From JANJUB01 sp031386985 (GTDB lineage Bacteria > Armatimonadota > Fimbriimonadia > Fimbriimonadales > Fimbriimonadaceae), in assembly GCA_031386985.1 (NCBI GenBank), contig JANNCV010000043.1:1-64000 (forward strand): a DNA stretch of 64,000 nucleotides, read 5' to 3'. Both the position numbers and the translations under genes were made by a program. Each line of letters opens with the position of its first letter. Positions within the stretch are counted from its first letter, which is position 1. Under the pieces are notes generated by a model, which was not told the origin of the DNA, did not search any database, and worked only from the letters and a program-made list of their open reading frames with translations. Of the stretch, positions 33,947 to 42,507 are shown in pieces.

Positions 33947-34089
33947 AGCGCGCGCCGACCACGAACCAAGTTTACGATTAGCATAACGACGGCCACAACC
34001 AGCAGAATATGAAGCAGTCCGCCAACAGTGTAAGAGGTGAGCATGCCAAGGAGCCACATGATCGCGAGAATAACAATTATTGTCCACAT
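33943..34089 (-). CDS. DUF5670/lmo0937-family membrane peptide
   Basis: A 48-residue, two-helix membrane peptide: MWTIIVILAIMWLLGML, then GGLLHILLVVAVVMLIVNLVRG. This is the typical lmo0937-family pattern. The frame is open upstream but the Trp-rich start at 34089 fits the family. Such peptides are common in stress islands. Confidence 0.8.
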   Translation of the reverse strand: MWTIIVILAIMWLLGMLTSYTVGGLLHILLVVAVVMLIVNLVRGRRAL

Positions 34090-34211
34090 AGGCTTCAGAT
34101 TACGCAACCTCTGCCCCCCGCAACAAGTCGGCAATTACGTTGTCAGCCGATCTACCGACAAACAAACCACTGACTTGTACCTCGGCACAACTCCCTAGTA
34201 GGATGGTTGTG

Positions 34212-35231
34212 ATGAATACGAACAGAATCTTCAAGCATGGTCGTTTGATGTGCGTCTTGACGCTCGCATCATTCTCGATCATAGGATCGGCGCAGTCCAC
34301 AATCCGCGCCACAGTAGATGGGACAGCGGTCAGCTTCCCCGATATCCAACCCGAGATGGTTCGCGGCCGAGTTATGGTCCCCGTTCGAGGTGTTTTCGAG
34401 CACATGAACGCTACCGTAGTTTGGGACGAAGCCTCCCGCACTGTAATTGCCGAGCGCGGCAACGATGTTATCCGCATCCCAGTTGATGCCTATACCGCTA
34501 CAATTAATGGTCGAACTGTCAACCTAGACGCACCCGCTCGATCACACAATGGCCGGACTATGGTTCCGCTGCGCTTCCTTGGCGAATCGCTAGATGCAAG
34601 CGTGGAATGGTTGGCTTACTCCCGAACAGTAGAAATTAAGTCAGCGAATCCAGTTGTGATCATTGATCATGCAAACATGACGCATGTTATGCCCGGAACA
34701 GTCGTCCCGCTTAGCCTCAACCAAAAGCTTAGCTCGAACGGTTCCGCCGTCGGCGATACGTTTAAGGCGAACCTCGATAACAACCTGGCCGACTACCAAG
34801 GAATTCCTAACGGCTCCGTACTTGAGGGCCACGTAGAAGTTGCCCGCGCTAAGACCGGAGATACCCCTGGAGTTCTCGGCCTAGCTTTTGATCGGATTCG
34901 ATTACCAGACGGTCAGATTTGGCCAATAACTGGAACCCTGATCGGCCTTGACAAGGACAGCGTGATTGACGAGAACGGTCGGCTAGTTGCCAAGCCGGGC
35001 AAAGGCAATGACAACCTCAAGTATGTCGGTATCGGCGCTGGTGGTGGTGCTTTGATCGCAATACTTGGCAAAGGCAATCTTCTTACTAACTCCCTAATCG
35101 GTGCCGCCCTTGGATTCCTCTTTGGTGAGATTCAAAAAGATCCAAACAAGGCGCGAGACGTAACTCTCGACGCTGGTTCCAAGTTTGGCGTCCGCCTGAC
35201 TAACGAACTTGTGTTCCGGAAATCCAACTAA
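34212..35231 (+). CDS. Copper amine oxidase N-terminal domain protein with C-terminal glycine zipper
   Basis: A 339-residue secreted protein. It starts at the ATG at 34212 with AGGATGG upstream, and has a signal peptide ending IIGSAQS. Residues about 30-135 form the copper-amine-oxidase-N (stalk) domain: VDGTAVSFPDIQPEMVRGRVMVPVRGVFE and NGRTMVPLRFLGESLDASVEW. The second half is a beta-rich domain ending in a Gly-zipper (VGIGAGGGALIAILGKGNLL). No oxidase catalytic part is present, so it is a surface or cell-wall module, not an enzyme. Confidence 0.75.
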   Translation: MNTNRIFKHGRLMCVLTLASFSIIGSAQSTIRATVDGTAVSFPDIQPEMVRGRVMVPVRGVFEHMNATVVWDEASRTVIAERGNDVIRIPVDAYTATINGRTVNLDAPARSHNGRTMVPLRFLGESLDASVEWLAYSRTVEIKSANPVVIIDHANMTHVMPGTVVPLSLNQKLSSNGSAVGDTFKANLDNNLADYQGIPNGSVLEGHVEVARAKTGDTPGVLGLAFDRIRLPDGQIWPITGTLIGLDKDSVIDENGRLVAKPGKGNDNLKYVGIGAGGGALIAILGKGNLLTNSLIGAALGFLFGEIQKDPNKARDVTLDAGSKFGVRLTNELVFRKSN

Positions 35232-35277
35232 CCTGCCTTCTTCAACAACGTCAGCCAGCCTGACACAAAGGAAAAAA

Positions 35278-35955
35278 ATGAAAAACATAATACTTATCAC
35301 TGCAGTAGCTGCAATCGCAATCGCGACCACGGGATGCGGAGGCTTGGCTGACGGGCTCGGCAGCAGTCGCAACCCGCGAGTTCGCCTCGTCAATGCATTC
35401 CCCGGCGCAAACGTGGACGCAAGTTTCACCGATAGCGGTGGCACTCAGAACATCATGGCGGATCGCCCATTCGGAACGGTCACCATTGAGTTCATTCCTA
35501 ATAATGGGAACAATACGGCAACCTACTCCACCGTTGGTGGCGGAGCGGTGTTGATCTCGCGTACCGCTCTTTATGAGCTGAACAAAGATTACACGGTTGT
35601 CGGATTCGGCCCGGCGGGATCTCGAAACATCTTGACGGCGTCGGAAGGTGCCAACCCGATATCGGGCAGAGCCGCATTCCGGGTGATGAATGTATCAAAC
35701 GGTACGGTTGATGTTCGCACGGGAGTTTCAGGTTCCACCTTGGCCTCTTCCAACATGGTAAGAGACGACTTAGGGTTAGCCGCGATCTTCCCTTACCAAG
35801 ACATTGCCGCCGGCAACATGCGTGTGTTCATTACAAGCGCAGACGGATTGACGGTGCACTCGGCGGAAGACTACACTTTTGAAAGTGGAAAGACCTACAC
35901 GATCATCGTCGCCGAGAACGCGGGAACAAGAGTTTTTAAAATCAACTCGTTTTAA
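35278..35955 (+). CDS. DUF4397 lipoprotein
   Basis: A 225-residue lipoprotein (lipobox ATTGCGG) with two DUF4397-like beta repeats: RVRLVNAFPGANVDASF and AFRVMNVSNGTVDVRTG. AAAGGAAAAA precedes the ATG. It lies 46 bp after the previous gene and is followed by a terminator. Function unknown; it is likely surface or periplasmic. Confidence 0.75.
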   Translation: MKNIILITAVAAIAIATTGCGGLADGLGSSRNPRVRLVNAFPGANVDASFTDSGGTQNIMADRPFGTVTIEFIPNNGNNTATYSTVGGGAVLISRTALYELNKDYTVVGFGPAGSRNILTASEGANPISGRAAFRVMNVSNGTVDVRTGVSGSTLASSNMVRDDLGLAAIFPYQDIAAGNMRVFITSADGLTVHSAEDYTFESGKTYTIIVAENAGTRVFKINSF

Positions 35956-35976
35956 CCCCTACCTCTCCCAACAAGA

Positions 35977-36010
35977 GACAAGGCCGCTTCTCCTGAATGC
36001 GGCCTTTGTC
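35977..36010 (+). terminator. Terminator after the DUF4397 lipoprotein
   Basis: GACAAGGCCGC pairs with GCGGCCTTTGTC, 22 bp past the stop. Confidence 0.75.
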
Positions 36011-36055
36011 ATAAGTCAGGGTCACCCCTTGATCGCCAGCCAGCGACAACAAAAA

Positions 36056-36087
36056 CCCCCACTCTCCAATAGACTGGAGAGCGGGGG
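36056..36087 (-). terminator. Terminator for the FN3-like gene
   Basis: CCCCCACTCTCC / GGAGAGCGGGGG with an 8-nt loop. On the minus strand it is followed by TTTTT, just past the stop of the gene at 36100. Confidence 0.8.
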
Positions 36088-36099
36088 TACTGTTGTGCC

Positions 36100-36738
36100 T
36101 TAAGCCGCTTGGGGTAAGGACTGCGAACCGAACACAATGACAACGGGCTCGCTGCCGAATGAGCTCTGCTCGCCGCGGTGCGATTGCACCATATAGGTCG
36201 CGCTGGCCGAGCCAACGGGCAGGGTGTTATCGGCAAACTTCTTCGCCGCCACCGAGCCAATCTGCGTCCAGGTATTGGTGGAGAGCTTTCTCCAGATGGA
36301 GAAGAACTGCCCTTGGGCCAAACTTCCCTTCCAGGTCAGAAGAATCGCGCCGTTGTTTTGCAAATGCGCGGCTACATTGGTAGCTTCCGTTGGAGGGCCC
36401 GCCGGGCTTGGAGCCGACGGCGAAGGAATCTGAGCCAGGTTATAAACCGTGATCGGATTCGGGCTGCTGTTGGCCTTGCCTTTGATGATAGCGAGCGTGT
36501 CACTGGCAACATCTCGAAGCAACTGCTCCGCAGATTCCATCGCTTCCGTGGCCGCTCGAGCCTTGTCGTAAGCATCCCCTTGAGCAAGCACACTCACGTT
36601 GTAAGCGGTGCTTGCCGTGGAAAACGTCGTTGCCTGGGCCGGGGTCAATCCCAGCGCCAAAGCATTAATGATGAAAGGATTGACGTGGGTTTGAGCCCAG
36701 GTATTCAATCCGGATTTTGATGAAGGGACTATGCCCAT
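36100..36738 (-). CDS. Unknown protein with C-terminal fibronectin-III-like domain
   Basis: A 212-residue protein. The N-terminal half is helical (WAQTHVNPFIINALALGLTPAQATTF; SAEQLLRDVASDTLAIIKG). After a Pro/Ser-rich linker (IPSPSAPSPAGPPTEA) comes an FN3-like beta domain (GAILLTWKGSLAQGQFFSIWRKL...TYMVQSHRGEQSS). No signal peptide. The type is widespread but uncharacterised. Its 5' end faces the degenerate (oldest) end of the CRISPR array; nothing ties it to Cas function. Confidence 0.55.
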   Translation of the reverse strand: MGIVPSSKSGLNTWAQTHVNPFIINALALGLTPAQATTFSTASTAYNVSVLAQGDAYDKARAATEAMESAEQLLRDVASDTLAIIKGKANSSPNPITVYNLAQIPSPSAPSPAGPPTEATNVAAHLQNNGAILLTWKGSLAQGQFFSIWRKLSTNTWTQIGSVAAKKFADNTLPVGSASATYMVQSHRGEQSSFGSEPVVIVFGSQSLPQAA

Positions 36739-36908
36739 GTTTTATTCATTATTCTCCTACTAGATTTACCGTTTGCACGGGATAAGAAATTAGTCGGAGA
36801 GCCGTTTCCGAATCCTTAGGGTGCTTTGTGCAAAAAGCTAGTATTTCAACTGATGCGTAAGCGAGAGCGATATGCCCAACCTCATCCACTAGAGTGTACA
36901 TACCGTTC

Positions 36909-37603
36909 GTTTCAATCCTTACCCGGTCTTGCGACCGGGCGAGACAAGGCAAGTTCGGCTTTATCCAGCATCATAATATCGTGTTCACCACCCGGTCTTG
37001 CGACCGGGTGAGACCCTCCGTCTACGACTTCAAGGCCAACGCCTTCACTCCGGCGTTTCAATCCACACCCGGTGTTGCGACCGGGTGAGACGGTATCAGT
37101 TCAGGTTAAGCTCACGCTAGAAGCTACGTTTCAAACCACACCCGGTCTTGCGACCGGGTGAGACCTGGCACCACGCCCGCGCACGATTGGGCAAACTTTC
37201 CCGTTTCAATCCACACCCGGTCTTGCGACCGGGTGAGACCGTTGCATCTGTGGATCGAACTGCATATGCGACTTGTTTCAATCCACACCCGGTCTTGCGA
37301 CCGGGTGAGACCAAGATCAAGGAACTGCAAGCCGAGATTGATTCCCTGTTTCAATCCACACCCGGTCTTGCGACCGGGTGAGACTCCGTGAAGAAGTCCT
37401 CCACGATCCAATCAAGCGGCGTTTCAATCCACACCCGGTCTTGCGACCGGGTGAGACCGGGTTCGGAAGGTGTATACAGCGGCTGAATTGCTAGTTTCAA
37501 TCCACACCCGGTCTTGCGACCGGGTGAGACTGGAGCCGAGCAAATAGCCTTTGGGAACTCACCCAAGTTTCAATCCACACCCGGTCTTGCGACCGGGTGA
37601 GAC
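36909..37603 (-). CRISPR. Type I-C CRISPR array, 10 repeats and 9 spacers
   Basis: 37-bp repeats begin at 36909, 36978, 37055, 37128, 37203, 37275, 37348, 37421, 37494 and 37567. On the minus strand the repeat runs from GTCTCACCCGGTCGCAAGAC to a TGGATTGAAAC end, with an ACCCGGTC/GACCGGGT stem and the ATTGAAAC handle typical of subtype I-C. The six repeats from 37203 on are identical, with 35-36-nt spacers. Repeats at 37055 and 37128 have single changes. Repeats at 36909 and 36978 are degenerate, the latter lacking the ATTGAAAC handle. The degenerate end is the old (leader-distal) end, matching minus-strand transcription. Confidence 0.97.
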
Positions 37604-37736
37604 GGCGAAAAATGAACCTAAGCCCGCCCTCCGCCGATTACGACATTATGCAGTTTTCAAAGAGCGTCCGGCCCGTTTAGCCTCAAACTCTATCGCGAAT
37701 CTAACCTTCAAGTATCTCATTAACCCCAGTTCGCGG
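37604..37736 (-). promoter_or_regulatory. CRISPR leader
   Basis: 133 bp between the cas2 stop and the first intact repeat, on the side of the perfect repeats. It is A/T-richer near the array. It must carry the array promoter and adaptation signals; no box was assigned. Confidence 0.7.
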
Positions 37737-38036
37737 CTAAATCACTAAGGGCCCGTCGAAATCGTGCCAACCGTTGACTCCAAACACCTTCACGAAGTCT
37801 CGCCGATCCCCGGTTAGATAGTAAAGACGCAGGCTGTCCTCGCTCGGCTCCATGATCTTCAGGGCCCGGCTTAGGAAGCGCTGTAGATTTGCCTCCGTCA
37901 CTGAGAGCTCAAAAACGGAATACTGGACCCGCTGACCAAACGCTTCGCAAGCCTTTGCTATTTTCCTTAGCCTAACTTTACCGCTGTCATCCACCGTGCG
38001 GACATCATAGCAAGCTAGCACATTCATTTTGTTCAT
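37737..38036 (-). CDS. cas2: CRISPR adaptation protein Cas2
   Basis: A 99-residue subunit of the Cas1-Cas2 spacer integrase. The ferredoxin-like N-terminus NVLACYDVRTVDDSG has the conserved Asp after Tyr. Then come LRKIAKACEAFGQRVQYSVFEL and a C-terminal RLYYL strand. The ATG overlaps the cas1 stop by 4 bp (ATGA), so the two are translationally coupled. It is the last cas gene before the leader. Confidence 0.95.
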   Translation of the reverse strand: MNKMNVLACYDVRTVDDSGKVRLRKIAKACEAFGQRVQYSVFELSVTEANLQRFLSRALKIMEPSEDSLRLYYLTGDRRDFVKVFGVNGWHDFDGPLVI

Positions 38037-39070
38037 GGTTTCACCGGTTGATAAGGGAGATAGGCGGGGACGTCTCCCCTAAACACACGCGCCATGAGTC
38101 TCGCTTGAACAAATGGCAAAAGGCCAACTGGCACCTTTTCTTTAAAGAGGCTGTGCGCTACTTCGAGTTGTTTACGTTTCTGAAACTCTACCAAGACTTT
38201 CTTGCGGCCATCGGCGGTGAGAATCACGGCTCCGCCCGTTCGCACGTCCAGGTCGGACGCCTGTATCTGCTTGCGATTAATCAGGGTGAGGGCGAGGCGG
38301 TCGCAAACAACGGCGCGGAACTCCTCTACTAAGTCTAAAGCCAGAGCCGGGCGTCCCGGTCGAAGAACGTGTAGCATGCCAAATTGGGGATCGAGCCCAA
38401 CGGACTCAAGTGCCGAAACGCAGTCATTGGTGTAGAGGCTATACAAAAAGGATAACACAGCATTTACTCGGTCTCTCGGCGGTCGGCGGGAACGGCCATC
38501 AAACCTAAAATCTGTGCGTTGAGAGGTAATGAGGTGATCAAAAATGCCAAAGTAGGCTTTAGCGGCGATACCCTCGATTCCACGGACTTGATCAATGCTT
38601 TCACATCCGGGCAAAGCCATGAGATGCTCTTCGAGCAGTTCACGGGTGATGTCCAGGTTGAGCCGTGGCTCGTCCTTCGCGTCCCTTATTCCGCGCATCA
38701 CGACCTGACGAGCGTTCTGTATCTTCCCCGCTACTACGTTTTTCGCAAACGCCAGGGTTCGAGTTGGCTGCAGGTGATAGTCGTATTGGGCTTTTCTCAA
38801 AAGCACGTTGCCACTAGTCTTCCCTTCTAATCTGGCGCGAAACCTTCCGGCCCGATCTAGAAACACAACAGTTCGCCCGTCATCAGCGCATCGCATCATC
38901 AGCGGCGATGATAGTGAGGCAACCCCAAAGACGACTATGGACCCGATGTGATGAAGGGGGACGGCAAGAAGCTTTTCGCCTTCAAGCTCGATCTTAAGTT
39001 GATCGTTTTCCAGCCGCCCATGCGCGCCTTCAGTTCCGATGTAAACCGTGTTGAGAAACTGCTTGGTCAT
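38033..39070 (-). CDS. cas1: CRISPR integrase Cas1
   Basis: A 345-residue metal-dependent integrase. The ATG at 39070 with TAGGAGAAGG upstream is preferred; the frame is open to 39133. Metal ligands are visible: Glu in QVRGIEGIAAKAYFG, His in DPQFGMLHV and Asp/Glu in LALDLVEEFRAVVCDR. Subtype I-C-like N-terminus (FLNTVYIGTEGAHGRLEND). It works with Cas2 and Cas4 in spacer acquisition. Confidence 0.96.
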   Translation of the reverse strand: MTKQFLNTVYIGTEGAHGRLENDQLKIELEGEKLLAVPLHHIGSIVVFGVASLSSPLMMRCADDGRTVVFLDRAGRFRARLEGKTSGNVLLRKAQYDYHLQPTRTLAFAKNVVAGKIQNARQVVMRGIRDAKDEPRLNLDITRELLEEHLMALPGCESIDQVRGIEGIAAKAYFGIFDHLITSQRTDFRFDGRSRRPPRDRVNAVLSFLYSLYTNDCVSALESVGLDPQFGMLHVLRPGRPALALDLVEEFRAVVCDRLALTLINRKQIQASDLDVRTGGAVILTADGRKKVLVEFQKRKQLEVAHSLFKEKVPVGLLPFVQARLMARVFRGDVPAYLPYQPVKP

Positions 39071-39119
39071 TCTGCTGCCTTCTCCTAGCCGTGGGACGGT
39101 TCGTACCCACTTTCGCCCT

Positions 39120-39758
39120 CTACCATCCTTCAACCTCCGGGGCAGGACGAAAAAGTTGATTCGCCTGGGCCGTCGCCGCCCTTCGCACTAACGAAGGAAG
39201 ACAGGCATCAATTAGCGAACACTTTGGGCAACGATCATCATCAACGGGAGGAGGCAAAACCCCACCGTCCATCATTGCTCGCACCTGGTCCGTCGCCTCC
39301 ATTGCCATTTCTCGCAAACCTGACGTGATCTCGATTTCGATCCGCTCATTGGTCGCAAAGAAGTAAAGGGCACCGAACGGGACAACGCAACAAAACATTT
39401 CTTCGAGACACAGCGCCTGCGCCGCAAGCTGGATGCTCGCATGGATTTTCCGCTTCGGCTTTCCTGACTTGTATTCAACCGGGACGATAATCGGGCCGGA
39501 AACGCTCACGGGCGTGAACTCCACCACATCCGCCCTGCCAACAAGTCCGTATTCCTCTGACCAAATCGGCAAAGCCCGCTCAATCACTTTGCCATGCTCC
39601 GTTCGAGTGACGGGCAGATCCGCCCGCTCGTGAAGCTCCGTCCCTCGGAGGGTGAACGTGTTCTCTTCCCAAACCGACTCAACATGCATCAGCCCGCACC
39701 GTCGGGGGCAGTACGAGAACTGCGCGAGCGCGCTAATCATGACGGGCTCGAGTTCCAC
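39120..39758 (-). CDS. cas4: CRISPR-associated Cas4 exonuclease
   Basis: A 212-residue RecB-like Fe-S nuclease. The first cluster cysteines lie in FSYCPRRCGLMH and the C-terminal ones in DRCPKCSLIDACLPS. Catalytic residues: GRADVVEF (Asp) and VEYKSGKPKRK (E..K). Cas4 trims and PAM-selects prespacers for Cas1-Cas2. It lies between cas7 and cas1, as usual in subtype I-C. Confidence 0.95.
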   Translation of the reverse strand: MELEPVMISALAQFSYCPRRCGLMHVESVWEENTFTLRGTELHERADLPVTRTEHGKVIERALPIWSEEYGLVGRADVVEFTPVSVSGPIIVPVEYKSGKPKRKIHASIQLAAQALCLEEMFCCVVPFGALYFFATNERIEIEITSGLREMAMEATDQVRAMMDGGVLPPPVDDDRCPKCSLIDACLPSLVRRAATAQANQLFRPAPEVEGW

Positions 39759-39769
39759 GCTGTTTGCTC

Positions 39770-40744
39770 CTAGCGCTCGTCCAATTCGATTCCTGACGGG
39801 AGCCGATCTCGATGAATGGTGACGGCATAGTCATCATAACAGCGTGCCGATCGTTCGCCATCCTTTCGTAAAATCTCAACGATGGCGTTTGGTCGCTCAC
39901 ATTGCCGAGAGCTGAAATCCAGGAGGCGGTGGGCCTGACAGCACCCCATCTTGGCTTGCCGCTTGCGCTGCTCGGCGTCGCCGTCTGTGCCAACGTGCTT
40001 GAAAATCAGCAACTTGCGGCAGGACATAAAGCCTTTGCTGGCGGAGCGATCATGGTCGAACATATTCTGAAGGGCTTCCCAAAGGAGATTCAGGTCTGCT
40101 TCACCGAAGCCAGTTCCTTCAGCGAGGTTGGCACTGATGAACCCTTTCGCCGCGTAGAGGCCATAGGGAATCAGCGATTTACGGCCCATGGTGCGGAGGG
40201 TGTCCTCGGACTGAGCTGCTTCCCAAGCTGCAAAATCCGCACTTGATTGCGCTCCTTTTGCCTTATCTGCCACCGCCATCCTCGTAATGCTCGCGTCCAA
40301 GGATAGTATTGGATCAAGCGACCTTGAGAAAGCAACCTGCACGGGGCCGCGAACTTGGCCCGCATTAGCTCCCGTGCTCATTACAGCACCAAATGTCCGC
40401 ACATCATAAAAGCTCTCACACATCCAATCTCGCGCTTTGTTAACTCTCTCGCGGTTCGCACCGGTGGCGGGAGGTAAGCCGCCTGTCTGCTCGTGTGCCA
40501 TAGCAATTGGCCGATTGAGATTCGTTGCGTGCTCGACAAAGATCGCATTTGGCATTTGGTTGCCGCGTGCGGCCTGGACATAGTTTCTTACTCGGCGCTT
40601 CAGGGCAACGTCGGAGACAAGGCCGTGCAAGTCTTCGGGATCAATGCGGGGGGCGTTCGCAGCGTCGGGGTCGCCGTTCGGATTGCCGTTTTCGCAGTCA
40701 AACAGGTACAGAAACTCGTAACGATTCGTAATTGGGGTGGTCAT
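39770..40744 (-). CDS. cas7: Cascade backbone subunit Cas7c (Csd2)
   Basis: A 324-residue RNA-binding backbone protein. The family start YEFLYLFDCENGNPNGDPDAANAPRID is characteristic, then GLVSDVALKRRVRNYV and RTFGAVMSTGANAGQVRGPVQVAFSRS. Several copies coat the crRNA spacer. Its ATG overlaps the cas8c stop by 4 bp. High confidence. Confidence 0.96.
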   Translation of the reverse strand: MTTPITNRYEFLYLFDCENGNPNGDPDAANAPRIDPEDLHGLVSDVALKRRVRNYVQAARGNQMPNAIFVEHATNLNRPIAMAHEQTGGLPPATGANRERVNKARDWMCESFYDVRTFGAVMSTGANAGQVRGPVQVAFSRSLDPILSLDASITRMAVADKAKGAQSSADFAAWEAAQSEDTLRTMGRKSLIPYGLYAAKGFISANLAEGTGFGEADLNLLWEALQNMFDHDRSASKGFMSCRKLLIFKHVGTDGDAEQRKRQAKMGCCQAHRLLDFSSRQCERPNAIVEILRKDGERSARCYDDYAVTIHRDRLPSGIELDER

Positions 40745-41163
40745 GATTGCTCTCCTTGAAAGAGGTTGGATTCGGTGTTGCTGGCTTTCTTAGCGGCGGA
40801 ACGTTCGCGACGTTCTGCCGCATCTGAGGCGAGTTGCTGGTAGTAGCCCAACGCAAACAGCGTTTGCTGTTCTAAGCTAAACGTCGTGGGTAAGCGGTCA
40901 TTAATCTGGGACCAGATTTCAGCTTGCTTAAGATCGAGGTGACGGGCTAGCCCACTGTCGAGCTTTGCCAAATGGAACTGGCTCAGCCGAGCGAGCCGCC
41001 CAAAGATTAGGGCGGGAGTCGAACTTGCCGCTGGGTAGAACCGCTGGACGACGTTCGCGTTCACATTACCAAGAGCAGCTTCTTGGATGTTGGCAAGAAC
41101 CGCCATGAGACGCCCTGCATGGTACGCAGGATCTGGGTGTTCGGGATTGAGATGGGTTGACAT
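40741..41163 (-). CDS. cas11c: Internally translated small subunit Cas11c
   Basis: Nested in-frame ORF of 140 residues at the 3' end of cas8c, starting MSTHLNPEHPDPAYHAGRL. It is preceded by AAGGAATCCATATG, a good Shine-Dalgarno 6 nt before the ATG, inside the cas8c coding sequence. In other I-C systems an internal product of cas8c is the Cas11 small subunit of Cascade. The helical content (AVLANIQEAALGNVN; ALIFGRLARLSQFHLAKL) fits. The Shine-Dalgarno is seen in the sequence; the function is inferred from known I-C systems. Confidence 0.75.
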   Translation of the reverse strand: MSTHLNPEHPDPAYHAGRLMAVLANIQEAALGNVNANVVQRFYPAASSTPALIFGRLARLSQFHLAKLDSGLARHLDLKQAEIWSQINDRLPTTFSLEQQTLFALGYYQQLASDAAERRERSAAKKASNTESNLFQGEQS

Positions 41164-42507
41164 ATGGATTCCTTGTTTGGTGTTTCTAATCAGATAGGCC
41201 TTGAGAAGGCTCATCCGGTCGGGCCTGAATGTGTTTTCCAGGGCGTCGATTCGCGAACGTTGGAGGGCTGCTGTGACCGCATTTCCAGGGATAGCTGATC
41301 CGGAAGTGGCGGATCGCCAAAGAGCCGCAACCATTGGGGGATGGGTGTCGTCGAGTTTTGGATTTCCGTTCTCCGATCGCACGGTAGTGCCAAGAACGGT
41401 GTTGAATTTCGGGCTTCGAATGACTTTGCCGCCATCAGAACTCACAATGGCAAGGTCATCAAACCATTTCGTTACGTTTTGGAGCAGGGCCTCAAAAGAG
41501 CCCTCTTGCCAATCACGAAGCATCACCCGGCCCGCGGCGCCGGAGACGCTAAAGGTGTAGTAGCGACAGCCCGATAGGTCGGGCCGGTCACCTTTACGAA
41601 TCGCTTCAAGTAGCCGATTGGCACGCATTCTAGCGTCAGCCTCTTCAGATGCGTCCGGGAGTTCCACGAGCCACGTCGGTATATCATCGTCTGCAGGCAC
41701 GGCATTCGAGAACCAATGGCCAACAATCATGGGGCCAAGCTTCCTGCCCTTGCCGATGAGGTCGGTAAGGCCCGCCCGGTACTGCATGGCCGCAGATTCG
41801 CTTACACAGGCGTTCTCACTCTTGTCAAATCCGTAGGATGCAAAAGCACCCTTGTCAAAGCTTATCAGGCGGCTACCGGCCTGCCCGCCAACGGAGACGA
41901 GCCCGCTAATCGTAGGATGGGATGCAAGCGGCAATGCGCTCCGTCCTGTGACAAGGCATAACCCCTCATCCCCTGTTCCGTCACTTGCCTTGCGCCTGGA
42001 TCGCCACCATTCAGCCGCTTTCGGGTCGCTGACCAGCCACGTACCGCCAATCGCGATCAAGCCCTTGTCGGTTGATTTCGCCGCCGAAGCTTCGAGTGCG
42101 CTCACAACTTCTGCTCTCTTCTCGCTCGTTAGCGCCGAGACGGCCACTCCCGCCGTTCGCATCTTTGCTCCCAACTCGATGAGCAGGTCCATGTAGAACC
42201 CGTGCTTAACAAGGTGCTCCTCTGGGACGGCTTCTCCCTGCTTCGCTGGCATGGCGACGACAACATTTAGAGACTCCACAAGAGGATGAGCCTTCCCGCC
42301 AGAGTTCATTTCATTTGCTGGAAACTCTGGGCAGTTGGGGATAGACAGGCCTGGGTTGTTCTTTCTCTCCGCGTCTCCAAGTTCCTGAACGCCCAGAAAC
42401 CGACCATCGTCGGCAAATGAGATCAACCACTTGACGTTTTTGGTCGTGAATCCGGGCTCGACGGTCAGGCCCTTGTCCACAGCATATTTGGCAATGAGCT
42501 CAAGCAT
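40741..42507 (-). CDS. cas8c: Cascade large subunit Cas8c (Csd1)
   Basis: A 588-residue subtype I-C signature protein that recognises the PAM. The start at 42507 gives MLELIAKYAVDKGL, the family-like N-terminus, and overlaps the cas5c stop by 8 bp; an AGGAAACC lies upstream. Csd1 features: WLISFADDGRFLGVQELGD, CLVTGRSALPLASHPTISGL, ISFDKGAFASYGFDKSENA and YYTFSVSGAAGRVMLRDW. The last 140 residues form the Cas11c region, also made separately from an internal start. Confidence 0.93.
   Translation of the reverse strand: MLELIAKYAVDKGLTVEPGFTTKNVKWLISFADDGRFLGVQELGDAERKNNPGLSIPNCPEFPANEMNSGGKAHPLVESLNVVVAMPAKQGEAVPEEHLVKHGFYMDLLIELGAKMRTAGVAVSALTSEKRAEVVSALEASAAKSTDKGLIAIGGTWLVSDPKAAEWWRSRRKASDGTGDEGLCLVTGRSALPLASHPTISGLVSVGGQAGSRLISFDKGAFASYGFDKSENACVSESAAMQYRAGLTDLIGKGRKLGPMIVGHWFSNAVPADDDIPTWLVELPDASEEADARMRANRLLEAIRKGDRPDLSGCRYYTFSVSGAAGRVMLRDWQEGSFEALLQNVTKWFDDLAIVSSDGGKVIRSPKFNTVLGTTVRSENGNPKLDDTHPPMVAALWRSATSGSAIPGNAVTAALQRSRIDALENTFRPDRMSLLKAYLIRNTKQGIHMSTHLNPEHPDPAYHAGRLMAVLANIQEAALGNVNANVVQRFYPAASSTPALIFGRLARLSQFHLAKLDSGLARHLDLKQAEIWSQINDRLPTTFSLEQQTLFALGYYQQLASDAAERRERSAAKKASNTESNLFQGEQS

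Noticed and set aside
36749..36952. 67-aa minus ORF at the CRISPR trailer end
   Set aside because: It reads through a degenerate repeat; likely remains of old array sequence, not a gene.
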